Assembly (NCBI RefSeq): GCF_023195835.1
Contig: NZ_CP096199.1
Location: 2,108,001 to 2,172,000, forward strand
Reading direction: 5' to 3'
Length of the DNA: 64,000 nt
Source of the DNA: Vibrio sinaloensis
Lineage (GTDB): Bacteria; Pseudomonadota; Gammaproteobacteria; Enterobacterales; Vibrionaceae
Shown here: in pieces, positions 27,178-34,751 of the stretch
How the letters are laid out: every line of letters starts with the position of its first letter
How positions within the stretch are numbered: position 1 is the stretch's first letter
Notes under the pieces: model-generated
The model's input: the letters and a program-made list of their open reading frames with translations, nothing else
Databases searched by the model: none
Told to the model about the DNA's origin: nothing
Made by a program: the position numbers and the translations under genes

Positions 27178-27900
27178 CTAATCAGGCATCGTCCAGTTAA
27201 ACTCAGCACACAAACGTTGCCATGTTTGATCCACGCCCGCTTTGATAACCACCTTGTCGCCACTGAACGGATGCACAAACTCAAGGCGAGAAGCGTGCAG
27301 TAGTAGTCGATGCGAGTCATAGACCTCGCGAAAAAGTTTGTTGTGCTTGCCATCACCATGAGAGGTATCGCCAACAATCGGGTGCCTCAAGTGCGCCATA
27401 TGACGGCGAAGTTGGTGCTTACGTCCAGTGAGCGGTTTCAATTCCATCAAGCCGTAGCGAGTCGTGGCAAACTTACCGGTTGAGTGCGGCACTTCAACTT
27501 TAGCCAGCGGCGTATAGTCCGTCACCGCCTGTTGCGCTTCTTTTTCTTGGCTGGCATGTTTGTCAGCAATTTTGTCCAGTTCTACTTTGAGCGGATAGTC
27601 CAGCCGATCTGCCTGCTCGATCCACCCGCGTACAATCGCGTGATAGGTTTTCTCCATCTCATGATTGGCAAACATGGGCATCACTTGTGACGCTACCTCA
27701 CTCGACAGGGCAAACATGAGCACGCCTGACGTCGGCCTATCCAAACGATGCAGCGGAAATACATGCTGGCCAATTTGATCGCGCAATGTTTGCATCACAA
27801 ACTGAGTTTCATGTTTATCTAGCCAACTGCGGTGCACCAGCATGCCAGCAGGCTTGTTGACGGCGATAAAGTCATCATCTTGGTAAACGATCTCAAGCAT
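27178..27900 (-). CDS. truC: tRNA pseudouridine65 synthase TruC
   Basis: 240 residues of the RluA/TruC family. Its catalytic motif HRLDRPTSGVLMF contains the essential aspartate, and it also has MLEIVYQDDDFIAVNKPAGMLVHRS and LKPLTGRKHQLRRHMAHL. It makes pseudouridine 65 in some tRNAs. The start at 27900 matches the family N-terminus and overlaps the yqcC stop codon by 8 bp, as in the E. coli yqcC-truC pair. Confidence 0.94.
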   Translation of the reverse strand: MLEIVYQDDDFIAVNKPAGMLVHRSWLDKHETQFVMQTLRDQIGQHVFPLHRLDRPTSGVLMFALSSEVASQVMPMFANHEMEKTYHAIVRGWIEQADRLDYPLKVELDKIADKHASQEKEAQQAVTDYTPLAKVEVPHSTGKFATTRYGLMELKPLTGRKHQLRRHMAHLRHPIVGDTSHGDGKHNKLFREVYDSHRLLLHASRLEFVHPFSGDKVVIKAGVDQTWQRLCAEFNWTMPD

Positions 27901-28213
27901 GGCTGCACACCTCGTCAATTTGACGAATCGTTTCGACTATAGGCAGCAGCTCTGGTTGCTGCTTCCAACTCTCTTCAAAATAAGCGCACATAGCAAAGCC
28001 TGTGGGTAGTGGTTGCTGCTGCTCAATCAAGGCACGCATTCGAGCAACAAAAATCCACTGTAGCCATTCGCTTGGCGTCAGTGTATCTACGGCAAAAGGT
28101 TGTTGGCTGGCGAGTGCTTGTGCATCAGGTGGAGATAACTGCCAACACTGATGGATGCGCATCTGTTGTTCTAAAACGTCGATCAACTCGACTAATTGTT
28201 GCTGATTCGTCAT
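27893..28213 (-). CDS. yqcC: YqcC family protein
   Basis: 106 residues. Helical small protein matching YqcC (DUF446) with LIDVLEQQMRIHQCW...PSEWLQWIFVARMRALIEQQQPLP. Function unknown. The ATG at 28213 aligns with the family; upstream in-frame codons would add 14 non-conserved residues. It is divergent from DUF3549 and next to truC, and the csrB RNA is close by, as in E. coli (truC-yqcC-csrB-syd). Confidence 0.85.
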   Translation of the reverse strand: MTNQQQLVELIDVLEQQMRIHQCWQLSPPDAQALASQQPFAVDTLTPSEWLQWIFVARMRALIEQQQPLPTGFAMCAYFEESWKQQPELLPIVETIRQIDEVCSHA

Positions 28214-28288
28214 TAATGTTTTATTGGACCTTGAAAATGGCCCTAAGAGTACCATTTATAGAGGAAAGAAAGTTAGGACAATTCTTCG

Positions 28289-29326
28289 ATGGAAACCATT
28301 CATACCCTTACTCAGTTGCTGACCAACAGCCAATGCCAGTACCAAGTGTTTGATCTCGGACGACGGATTAAAACGATCGACGCTAAAACCTTCGCCGACG
28401 CGGAGCAAGGGCTACTACCCTACCCCTATCCTCTGCAGCGCAAAGCTCACATCGCGATTGCTTATTGGAATGAAAGCCAGCAACCATGGATTTGGTTTCT
28501 TAAGTTTGACCTAGATGAACGTGGCCTGCTCAAACAAGCCTCTATCGGTCACTTTCTAAAATATGTGATTGAAGCGATGGGAACGCGCATCAATCAAGAG
28601 ATGACCGAGGACCAACAGCAGAAGCTGGCGAATAACCCATACACGTTCAAACCCGCAGAGGACAAGATGGCGGTGTTTCATAGTCAGGTTCGCGCCAAGC
28701 TAAATTTGCCATGCAGCCAATATTATGAACATGCCCAACACTATTTTTCTGGTGGCCTAGAGTGGGATAAATGGCATACGGTTGGCCTGCAAGGTGTCAC
28801 GGATATTTGTGCCCGTCTGGGTCAGGAGCAAAATGGCGTCAATGTACGTAAAGCGCTTAAGTACCTACCTAATGAGCCCCTCTATGCACTGTTGGGCGCT
28901 CTGGAGCATACCGACTTGCCAACAAAACTGGCAGAGAAAGTGGCCGATTTGGCGCTGGAGCAAATTGACAGTGCCACCCCAGACCTGTTTTTGCTCTCGG
29001 CTTTAACGCGCGCTTTGGCTGGCGCAGAGCAGAGTGTCACCAAGCCAATCGTCGAACGGATATTGGCGAGCGCACGACTTAGCCACCAAGAGATTTTAAT
29101 TGGTATCGCTGGTCGTTGTTGGCACTGGCTGAGTGACGCGAATACGGCAGAGCAGTTTTTATTGCGCTTAGCTCAAACCGGCAACCAAGCTCTCTTTAAT
29201 CAACTGTTTGCTGACCTAGTGATGCTACCGGAGCTGCGCATGGTGCTGCTTCCTCTGTTGCACTCAAGTCCATCTCCAGAGCTCGCTCAGGCACTTGTTA
29301 GCCTACAACAAGCAACTAAGGCTTAA
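28289..29326 (+). CDS. DUF3549 family protein
   Basis: 345 residues, soluble. The N-terminal half contains FDLGRRIKTIDAKTFADAEQGLLPYPYPLQRKAHIAIAYW, and the C-terminal half (200-340) is a run of amphipathic helices with leucine repeats, HEAT-like in look. I recognise it as DUF3549, common in vibrios, function unknown. It is followed two bases later by the DUF3301 gene, with which it forms a pair. Confidence 0.82.
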   Translation: METIHTLTQLLTNSQCQYQVFDLGRRIKTIDAKTFADAEQGLLPYPYPLQRKAHIAIAYWNESQQPWIWFLKFDLDERGLLKQASIGHFLKYVIEAMGTRINQEMTEDQQQKLANNPYTFKPAEDKMAVFHSQVRAKLNLPCSQYYEHAQHYFSGGLEWDKWHTVGLQGVTDICARLGQEQNGVNVRKALKYLPNEPLYALLGALEHTDLPTKLAEKVADLALEQIDSATPDLFLLSALTRALAGAEQSVTKPIVERILASARLSHQEILIGIAGRCWHWLSDANTAEQFLLRLAQTGNQALFNQLFADLVMLPELRMVLLPLLHSSPSPELAQALVSLQQATKA

Positions 29327-29328
29327 CG

Positions 29329-29628
29329 ATGATCAATGACCTGATTGCGATTCTGGCACTTTGCGTTGTTTGTATGATGTTTTGGCAGCAACGCCGTCAA
29401 GCCGAGACCGCAAAAAACATTGCAATCAACAAGTGTAACCAACTCGACTTACAACTCATCAGCGTCGCGCTCAAAGGTCACAAACTCAAAACGCCAGACG
29501 GTGTCTGGCGTTGGCATTCTGTTTATCAGTTTGAGTTTTCTGCACTGGGTGATGACTGCTATCAAGGCACCATCATCATGCAGGGTTTTCAGCTAATGAA
29601 GGTTGATTTACCGCCACATCGGATGTAA
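29329..29628 (+). CDS. DUF3301 family single-pass membrane protein
   Basis: 99 residues. N-terminal transmembrane helix (about 3-19), then CNQLDLQLISVALKGHK...WRWHSVYQFEFSALGDDCYQGTIIMQGFQL, the DUF3301 pattern. Function unknown. It starts two bases after DUF3549. Its last 53 bp overlap the end of the convergent acetyltransferase gene. Confidence 0.82.
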   Translation: MINDLIAILALCVVCMMFWQQRRQAETAKNIAINKCNQLDLQLISVALKGHKLKTPDGVWRWHSVYQFEFSALGDDCYQGTIIMQGFQLMKVDLPPHRM

Positions 29629-30094
29629 ACAGATACTCGTTGTAAGGGCCGAATGTATCCTGTTTCAAAGCCCGCAACTCGAAACCCAGCTTGGACAAAA
29701 TTCGAATCGATGGCTGATGATCGACATTCGCCGTTGCCGTCACCCTTGTTAAGTTCAAATCGCGCACCGCCTTGGGGAAAAACGCCAGTAGCACTTCACT
29801 TGCCAGCCCTCTTCCCCAATAGTCTTTATCGAAGATAAAACCCAATTCGGGTTCACTGTCTAAGTCGCAAATAAACACATGCCCCATGTATTCTCGACTT
29901 TGGCTATCTAGCACAGCCATCGCATAGGTATTGCGGTCATTGAGCGCTTTATCAAACAACTGTTTTGCCGAAGAAACGGTTTGTGCACCGTTCATCTGCG
30001 CACGATTAATCGCGCAGCAGTTAAGCAGCAAAAATTCTGATTGTAATGATTCGTTATACGGCACTAATAACGAACGGCGAGTCACAATGGTCAT
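29576..30094 (-). CDS. GNAT family N-acetyltransferase (RimJ/RimL-like)
   Basis: 172 residues with the GNAT fold: YMGHVFICDLDSEPELGFIFDKDYWGRGLASEVLLAFF holds the acetyl-CoA loop (motif A, GRGLA), and NVDHQPSIRILSKLGFEL is motif B. It is closest in style to RimJ/RimL acetyltransferases that modify N-termini or small molecules; the substrate cannot be told. The end overlaps DUF3301 by 53 bp in antiparallel orientation. Confidence 0.85.
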   Translation of the reverse strand: MTIVTRRSLLVPYNESLQSEFLLLNCCAINRAQMNGAQTVSSAKQLFDKALNDRNTYAMAVLDSQSREYMGHVFICDLDSEPELGFIFDKDYWGRGLASEVLLAFFPKAVRDLNLTRVTATANVDHQPSIRILSKLGFELRALKQDTFGPYNEYLFTSDVAVNQPSLAENPA

Positions 30095-30219
30095 GACACA
30101 TCCTTGTTAACAGCAAAAAATGTCTTGAAAACAAAGCCGAAAAGTAAACCAACTGAGGGCGGCCAATATAATGTTGATTGGCCTATATCAATATTATTTT
30201 TTTGGTAAAGGGCAGATCT

Positions 30220-30620
30220 AAGAAAGCCCCGACACGTGAGTGTCGGGGCTATAGTCTTACTCGCAGCAGTCCGGCTACTAAAAGTGCTCCATGCATCTTC
30301 CTTAATAGCGACTGAGTCCTTCAGTCCAAATCCTTACTTCGCCTTCCTAGCGGTGTCCTAATCGTCCTGATCGCTCACTTTCCTAGTAAGCACACATCAC
30401 TTGTTCCTTGAGCGGTGTCCTTGGTATCTTCCTGATACTGTCCTTCCTCACTCTTGAGGTGTCCATTGCTTTCCTTAGTCATCCACTTCCTGTCGATGAT
30501 CGCTTCCGTGCAATGTTCCTTTCGCTCCATGCTTGATTGACTATCCTCGTCAACCAATCTTCATCCTGAAGTATCCCAATCCGTGGTAGTTCCTGTTCCG
30601 TGTCAGCATCCTTCCGACAC
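30220..30620 (-). ncRNA. csrB: CsrB-type small RNA, CsrA antagonist
   Basis: About 400 nt on the minus strand with roughly thirty GGA motifs, about twenty of them AGGA, many in loops of small stems. It starts with GTGTC-GGAAGGATGCT-GACAC and ends with a ten-pair terminator (AGCCCCGACA / TGTCGGGGCT, 30225-30250). This is the layout of CsrB/CsrC RNAs, which bind many CsrA dimers and relieve their effect. Vibrios carry several copies (csrB, C, D), so the letter is uncertain. Location beside yqcC/truC resembles E. coli csrB. A 60-codon frame inside is spurious. Confidence 0.93.
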
Positions 30621-30625
30621 CTTGT

Positions 30626-30653
30626 AATTTACGCTTTTATCGAATGGGTGCAA
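30626..30653 (-). promoter_or_regulatory. Candidate csrB promoter
   Basis: On the minus strand TTGCAC, 16 bp, TAAATT. Transcription would begin near 30619, at the first stem-loop of the RNA. Confidence 0.55.
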
Positions 30654-30778
30654 TGCTTGGCAACAAATAAAATGCTGTAACAAGTTTTAAACAACACAAT
30701 TAACGCATATAATTCATAAACTTAACCCTGTTTGACATCTTAAAGCTCAATCAGAATTACCGTTTGTCCTACACGCGA

Positions 30779-30796
30779 TGTAAGATATCTCGCACA
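30779..30796. promoter_or_regulatory. VarA/UvrY (GacA-type) box upstream of csrB
   Basis: TGTAAG-ATATCT-CGCACA compared with the GacA/UvrY upstream activating sequence TGTAAG-N6-CTTACA: the first half is perfect and the second 4/6. It lies about 160 bp upstream of the proposed start, near where UvrY acts on E. coli csrB. The rest of 30654-30873 is AT-rich and holds no gene. Confidence 0.5.
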
Positions 30797-30873
30797 AGCC
30801 ATTTCTTAATTTTCCATTAGTCAATAATCGACGCTCACCGTATGATAAGTGATGTTCGCAGAATGGAGGTATT

Positions 30874-31161
30874 ATGCTTACTCAAGATGTTAGCCAAGAG
30901 CTAAAAGATGTCCTTGAACGGTTACACGCAGAAGGAAAAGAGCCGACCGTTGCTCTGGTTAAAGCGCGATTATCCACGCCGGTGCCTATGCCTGCACTGA
31001 TCACGACTCTAAAGAGTTGGAAGAGCTCGAATCGTGTGCCTAAAGTTGAAGTTGCAGCAAAACAAGAGGTCGCTGATACAGACCGAATTGAACAGTTAGA
31101 AAAGCAAGTGAAGGATCTAACGGCAAGGTTGATTGCGCTTGAGGAAAAGTTAGAGAAATAG
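30874..31161 (+). CDS. Small protein with helical N-terminus and C-terminal coiled coil
   Basis: 95 residues. Residues 1-50 look like a small helical DNA-binding domain of the KfrA_N sort ([37 protein letters not shown]). Residues 65-95 are heptad-rich ([24 protein letters not shown]), a coiled coil for dimerisation. A strong GGAGG lies seven bases before the ATG. It is transcribed away from csrB and shares its upstream region. Family and role are uncertain; it may be a nucleoid-associated or regulatory protein. Confidence 0.7.
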   Translation: MLTQDVSQELKDVLERLHAEGKEPTVALVKARLSTPVPMPALITTLKSWKSSNRVPKVEVAAKQEVADTDRIEQLEKQVKDLTARLIALEEKLEK

Positions 31162-31227
31162 AGATGCTCTACACGCTCTCCTTCGTTGCTCTATGGAATG
31201 ACCAATATTTGGAGAGCAGAACAACAA

Positions 31228-31254
31228 AAAGGCTTGGCGTTATGCCAAGCCTTT
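31228..31254. terminator. Bidirectional terminator between the coiled-coil gene and sucD
   Basis: AAAGGCTTGGC-GTTAT-GCCAAGCCTTT, an eleven-base stem. The five T after it on the minus strand make it a good end for the sdh-suc transcript. Confidence 0.88.
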
Positions 31255-31273
31255 CTTATTTGAAGTGGTTAGA

Positions 31274-32146
31274 TTACCAACCCGTGATTTCACGTAGACC
31301 TTTGCCGATGTCAGCAAGAGACTTAACAGTCTTAACGCCTGCCGCTTCTAGTGCAGCGAACTTATCTTCAGCGGTACCTTTACCACCAGAGATGATTGCG
31401 CCAGCGTGGCCCATACGCTTACCTGGAGGAGCTGTCACACCCGCAATGTAAGAAACGACTGGCTTAGTGACGTTCTCTTTAATGAATGCTGCCGCTTCTT
31501 CTTCCGCAGTACCACCGATTTCACCAATCATCACGATAGCTTCAGTTTCAGGGTCTTCTTGGAATAGCTTCAAGATGTCGATGAAGTTTGAACCAGGGAT
31601 TGGGTCACCACCGATACCTACACAAGTCGATTGGCCGAAACCTTCGTCAGTTGTTTGTTTAACTGCTTCGTACGTTAGTGTACCTGAGCGTGAAACGATA
31701 CCCACTTTACCTTTCTTGTGGATGTGACCAGGCATGATACCAATCTTACACTCATCTGGAGTGATAAGACCTGGACAGTTAGGACCGATCATGCGAACGC
31801 CAGTTTCTTCTAGCTTCACTTTAACGTCGATCATATCTGTTGTAGGGATACCTTCAGTGATAGTCACGATTAGCTCGATGCCTGCATCAATCGCTTCTAG
31901 GATGGCATCTTTACAGAAAGGTGCTGGTACGTAGATAACGGTTGCAGTCGCGCCTGTTGCTTCGACTGCTTCACGTACTGTGTTGAACACTGGAAGACCT
32001 AGGTGAGTTTGACCACCTTTGCCCGGAGAAACACCACCGACCATCTGTGTACCGTATGCGATAGCTTGCTCAGAGTGGAAAGTACCCTGACCACCAGTAA
32101 AACCCTGACAGATTACTTTGGTGTCTTTATTAATTAGTACAGACAT
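31274..32146 (-). CDS. sucD: Succinyl-CoA synthetase alpha subunit
   Basis: 290 residues, E. coli length 289. N-terminal CoA-binding Rossmann part ([15 protein letters not shown]) and the active-site histidine in [21 protein letters not shown]. With SucC it converts succinyl-CoA to succinate with nucleotide triphosphate formation. Its ATG overlaps the sucC stop (TAATG), so the two subunits are made in equal amounts. It is the last gene of the TCA block and is followed by a strong terminator. Confidence 0.98.
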   Translation of the reverse strand: MSVLINKDTKVICQGFTGGQGTFHSEQAIAYGTQMVGGVSPGKGGQTHLGLPVFNTVREAVEATGATATVIYVPAPFCKDAILEAIDAGIELIVTITEGIPTTDMIDVKVKLEETGVRMIGPNCPGLITPDECKIGIMPGHIHKKGKVGIVSRSGTLTYEAVKQTTDEGFGQSTCVGIGGDPIPGSNFIDILKLFQEDPETEAIVMIGEIGGTAEEEAAAFIKENVTKPVVSYIAGVTAPPGKRMGHAGAIISGGKGTAEDKFAALEAAGVKTVKSLADIGKGLREITGW

Positions 32147-33312
32147 TATTTGCCCTCCGCAGCAGCAACAACTTTCTGAGCTGCGTCGGTTAACGACTCA
32201 GCTGCAATGATATCAACATCAGAATTAGCAAGAACTTCGCGACCTAGATCCGCGTTAGTACCTTCTAGACGAACAACAACAGGGACGTTTACACCGACCT
32301 CTTTAACCGCACCGATAATACCTTCAGCGATCATGTCACAACGCACGATACCACCGAAGATGTTGACGAGCACTGCTTTTACATTGTCATCAGATAGGAT
32401 GATCTTGAATGCTTCTGCTACACGTTCTTTAGTCGCGCCGCCACCTACGTCAAGGAAGTTTGCTGGTTTGCCGCCGTGTAGGTTTACGATATCCATCGTA
32501 CCCATTGCCAGACCTGCACCGTTAACCATACAGCCAACGTTGCCGTCTAGCGCTACGTAGTTCAGTTCCCACTGCGCTGCATGCGCTTCACGCTCATCTT
32601 CTTGCGAAGGATCGTGCATCTCGCGTAGCTTAGGCTGACGGTACATCGCGTTAGAGTCGATGTTGATCTTACCGTCTAGACATAGCAGGTTGCCTTCGCC
32701 AGTGATGACAAGCGGGTTGATCTCTAGTAGCGCAAGGTCGTACTGAGAGAACATGTTGCCAAGACCCATGAAGATCTTAACAAATTGTTTGATTTGGTCG
32801 CCTTCAAGACCTAGCTTGAATGCTAGCTCGCGGCCTTGATAAGCTTGAGGGCCTACTAGTGGATCGATAGCTGCTTTATGAATCAACTCTGGCGTTTCTT
32901 CTGCAACTTTCTCGATTTCAACACCACCTTCAGTAGATGCCATGAATACAACTTTACGAGTTGCACGGTCAACAACTGCACCTAGGTAAAGTTCGTTAGC
33001 AATGTTTGATGCTTCTTCAACTAGGATTTTAGTTACAGGCTGACCATTTGCGTCTGTTTGGTAAGTGACCAGGTTTTTACCTAGCCACTTTTGTGCAAAC
33101 TCTTTAACGCCATCTTTAGTATCGTGCAGCTCAACACCACCCGCTTTACCACGTCCACCAGCGTGAACCTGACATTTAACGACTTTCTTCTCCGTTGAGA
33201 TACGACCAGCAGCTTCGAACGCTTCTTGTGGCGTATCACACGCATAACCTTCCGGTACAGGCAAACCGAATTCTGCAAACAGCTGTTTGGCTTGATATTC
33301 ATGCAAATTCAT
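32146..33312 (-). CDS. sucC: Succinyl-CoA synthetase beta subunit
   Basis: 388 residues, identical in length to E. coli SucC. ATP-grasp domain (about 1-235) with [15 protein letters not shown] and the metal site [24 protein letters not shown], then the CoA-ligase domain with [13 protein letters not shown]. It follows sucB after a 202-bp gap that contains a stem-loop but no obvious run of T. Confidence 0.98.
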   Translation of the reverse strand: MNLHEYQAKQLFAEFGLPVPEGYACDTPQEAFEAAGRISTEKKVVKCQVHAGGRGKAGGVELHDTKDGVKEFAQKWLGKNLVTYQTDANGQPVTKILVEEASNIANELYLGAVVDRATRKVVFMASTEGGVEIEKVAEETPELIHKAAIDPLVGPQAYQGRELAFKLGLEGDQIKQFVKIFMGLGNMFSQYDLALLEINPLVITGEGNLLCLDGKINIDSNAMYRQPKLREMHDPSQEDEREAHAAQWELNYVALDGNVGCMVNGAGLAMGTMDIVNLHGGKPANFLDVGGGATKERVAEAFKIILSDDNVKAVLVNIFGGIVRCDMIAEGIIGAVKEVGVNVPVVVRLEGTNADLGREVLANSDVDIIAAESLTDAAQKVVAAAEGK

Positions 33313-33474
33313 TTTTGATATTCCGTTTATGTTCCCTTAAGGGATTATTATTTCCATAACGCTGCAGAGACCTGCAAAACGTCTGTAGGGTCTTCTCAAA
33401 TAAATCAATGTTGGTAAAACAAAGATTTAGGTGAAGGCCAGACAGTTGAGCTAGTCTAGCCATTGAAACTATCG

Positions 33475-33505
33475 AACGTCTAGTCAGCTCAGCCAACTAG
33501 ACGTT
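33475..33505 (-). other. Stem-loop in the sucB-sucC intergenic region
   Basis: AACGTCTAGT pairs perfectly with ACTAGACGTT around an 11-base loop, ten bases after the sucB stop. No T run follows on the minus strand, so it is more likely an mRNA-stabilising or processing structure than a full terminator. The remaining 33313-33474 shows nothing else. Confidence 0.55.
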
Positions 33506-33514
33506 TTAGCGATA

Positions 33515-34723
33515 TTAAACGTCTAATAGCAGACGCGCTGGATCTTCTAGCAGCTCTTTGATGGTTACAAGGAAGCCTACTGATTCACGGCCATCGATCA
33601 GACGATGGTCGTAAGAGAGCGCCAAGTACATCATTGGTAGAATTTCTACTTTGCCATCAACCGCCATTGGACGCTCTTGGATCTTGTGCATACCAAGAAT
33701 CGCAGATTGTGGTGGGTTGATGATTGGCGTGGACATGAGTGAACCAAATACACCGCCGTTAGTAATAGTGAAGTTGCCACCCATTAGCTCGTCTACTGTT
33801 AGCTTGCCATCGCGACCCTTGATTGCGAGCTCTTTGATGCCTTTTTCGATATCAGCAAAACCTAGAGTGTCACAGTCTTTAAGCACTGGCGTGACCAGAC
33901 CACGTGGCGTAGAAACTGCCATGCTGATATCGAAGTAGTTGTGGTAAACGATATCATCACCATCTATAGAAGCGTTGACTTCTGGGTAACGTTTTAGTGC
34001 TTCCGTTACCGCTTTCACGTAGAAAGACATGAAGCCTAGACGGATACCATGACGCTCTTCGAACTGGTCTTTGTACTGCTTACGAAGATCCATGATTGGC
34101 TTCATGTTAACTTCGTTGAATGTGGTCAGCATTGCCGTGTTGTTCTTCGCTTCTAGCAGACGATTAGCAACCGTCTTACGTAGGCGAGTCATTGGTACAC
34201 GTTTTTGGCTACGAGCCGCTGCTGGCGCTTCAACCGCGGCAGGAGCTTCCACTTTAGGCGCTGCTTTTGCGTTAGCTAGATGCGCTTCGATATCTTCGCG
34301 AGTGATGCGGCCACCTACACCAGAGCCTTTTACTTGACTCGCTTCAAGACCATGCTCTGCAAGCAGGCGACGTACCGCTGGGCTAAGAGCATCGTTGCTC
34401 TCTTCAGTTAGAGAAGCTTTATGACGCTTATCAGGAGACGCTTGTGACTCTTCAGTCGTGTCTGTTGTTGGTTCACCAGCAACAGCGCCAGGCTTCAGCT
34501 TCGCCAGTAGCTGTTTTGAAAGAACGGTCGCCCCTTCTTCTTCGAGGATCGCTTCCAGAACACCTGCTTCAGGAGCAGGCACTTCAAGCACCACTTTATC
34601 CGTTTCGATATCTACAAGAACCTCGTCACGCTCAACTGCATCACCAGGTTGCTTATGCCATGTTGCGACTGTTGCGTCAGCAACTGATTCAGGTAAATCT
34701 GGAACCAGAATTTCAATTGTCAT
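33515..34723 (-). CDS. sucB: 2-oxoglutarate dehydrogenase E2, dihydrolipoyl succinyltransferase
   Basis: 402 residues (E. coli 405). Lipoyl domain 1-80 with [14 protein letters not shown] (lipoylated Lys43), a flexible linker, the peripheral-subunit-binding domain [33 protein letters not shown] (about 115-150), an Ala/Pro-rich linker, and the catalytic domain ending in [16 protein letters not shown] (His/Asp). It forms the core of the 2-oxoglutarate dehydrogenase complex. It is 28 bp from sucA. Confidence 0.98.
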   Translation of the reverse strand: MTIEILVPDLPESVADATVATWHKQPGDAVERDEVLVDIETDKVVLEVPAPEAGVLEAILEEEGATVLSKQLLAKLKPGAVAGEPTTDTTEESQASPDKRHKASLTEESNDALSPAVRRLLAEHGLEASQVKGSGVGGRITREDIEAHLANAKAAPKVEAPAAVEAPAAARSQKRVPMTRLRKTVANRLLEAKNNTAMLTTFNEVNMKPIMDLRKQYKDQFEERHGIRLGFMSFYVKAVTEALKRYPEVNASIDGDDIVYHNYFDISMAVSTPRGLVTPVLKDCDTLGFADIEKGIKELAIKGRDGKLTVDELMGGNFTITNGGVFGSLMSTPIINPPQSAILGMHKIQERPMAVDGKVEILPMMYLALSYDHRLIDGRESVGFLVTIKELLEDPARLLLDV

Positions 34724-34751
34724 ATCTGTTTCTTCCTTTAACTTCTAGTTC

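Noticed and set aside
30375..30557. 60-codon minus-strand frame
   Set aside because: It lies inside the CsrB-type RNA, whose GGA motifs and stems explain the sequence.
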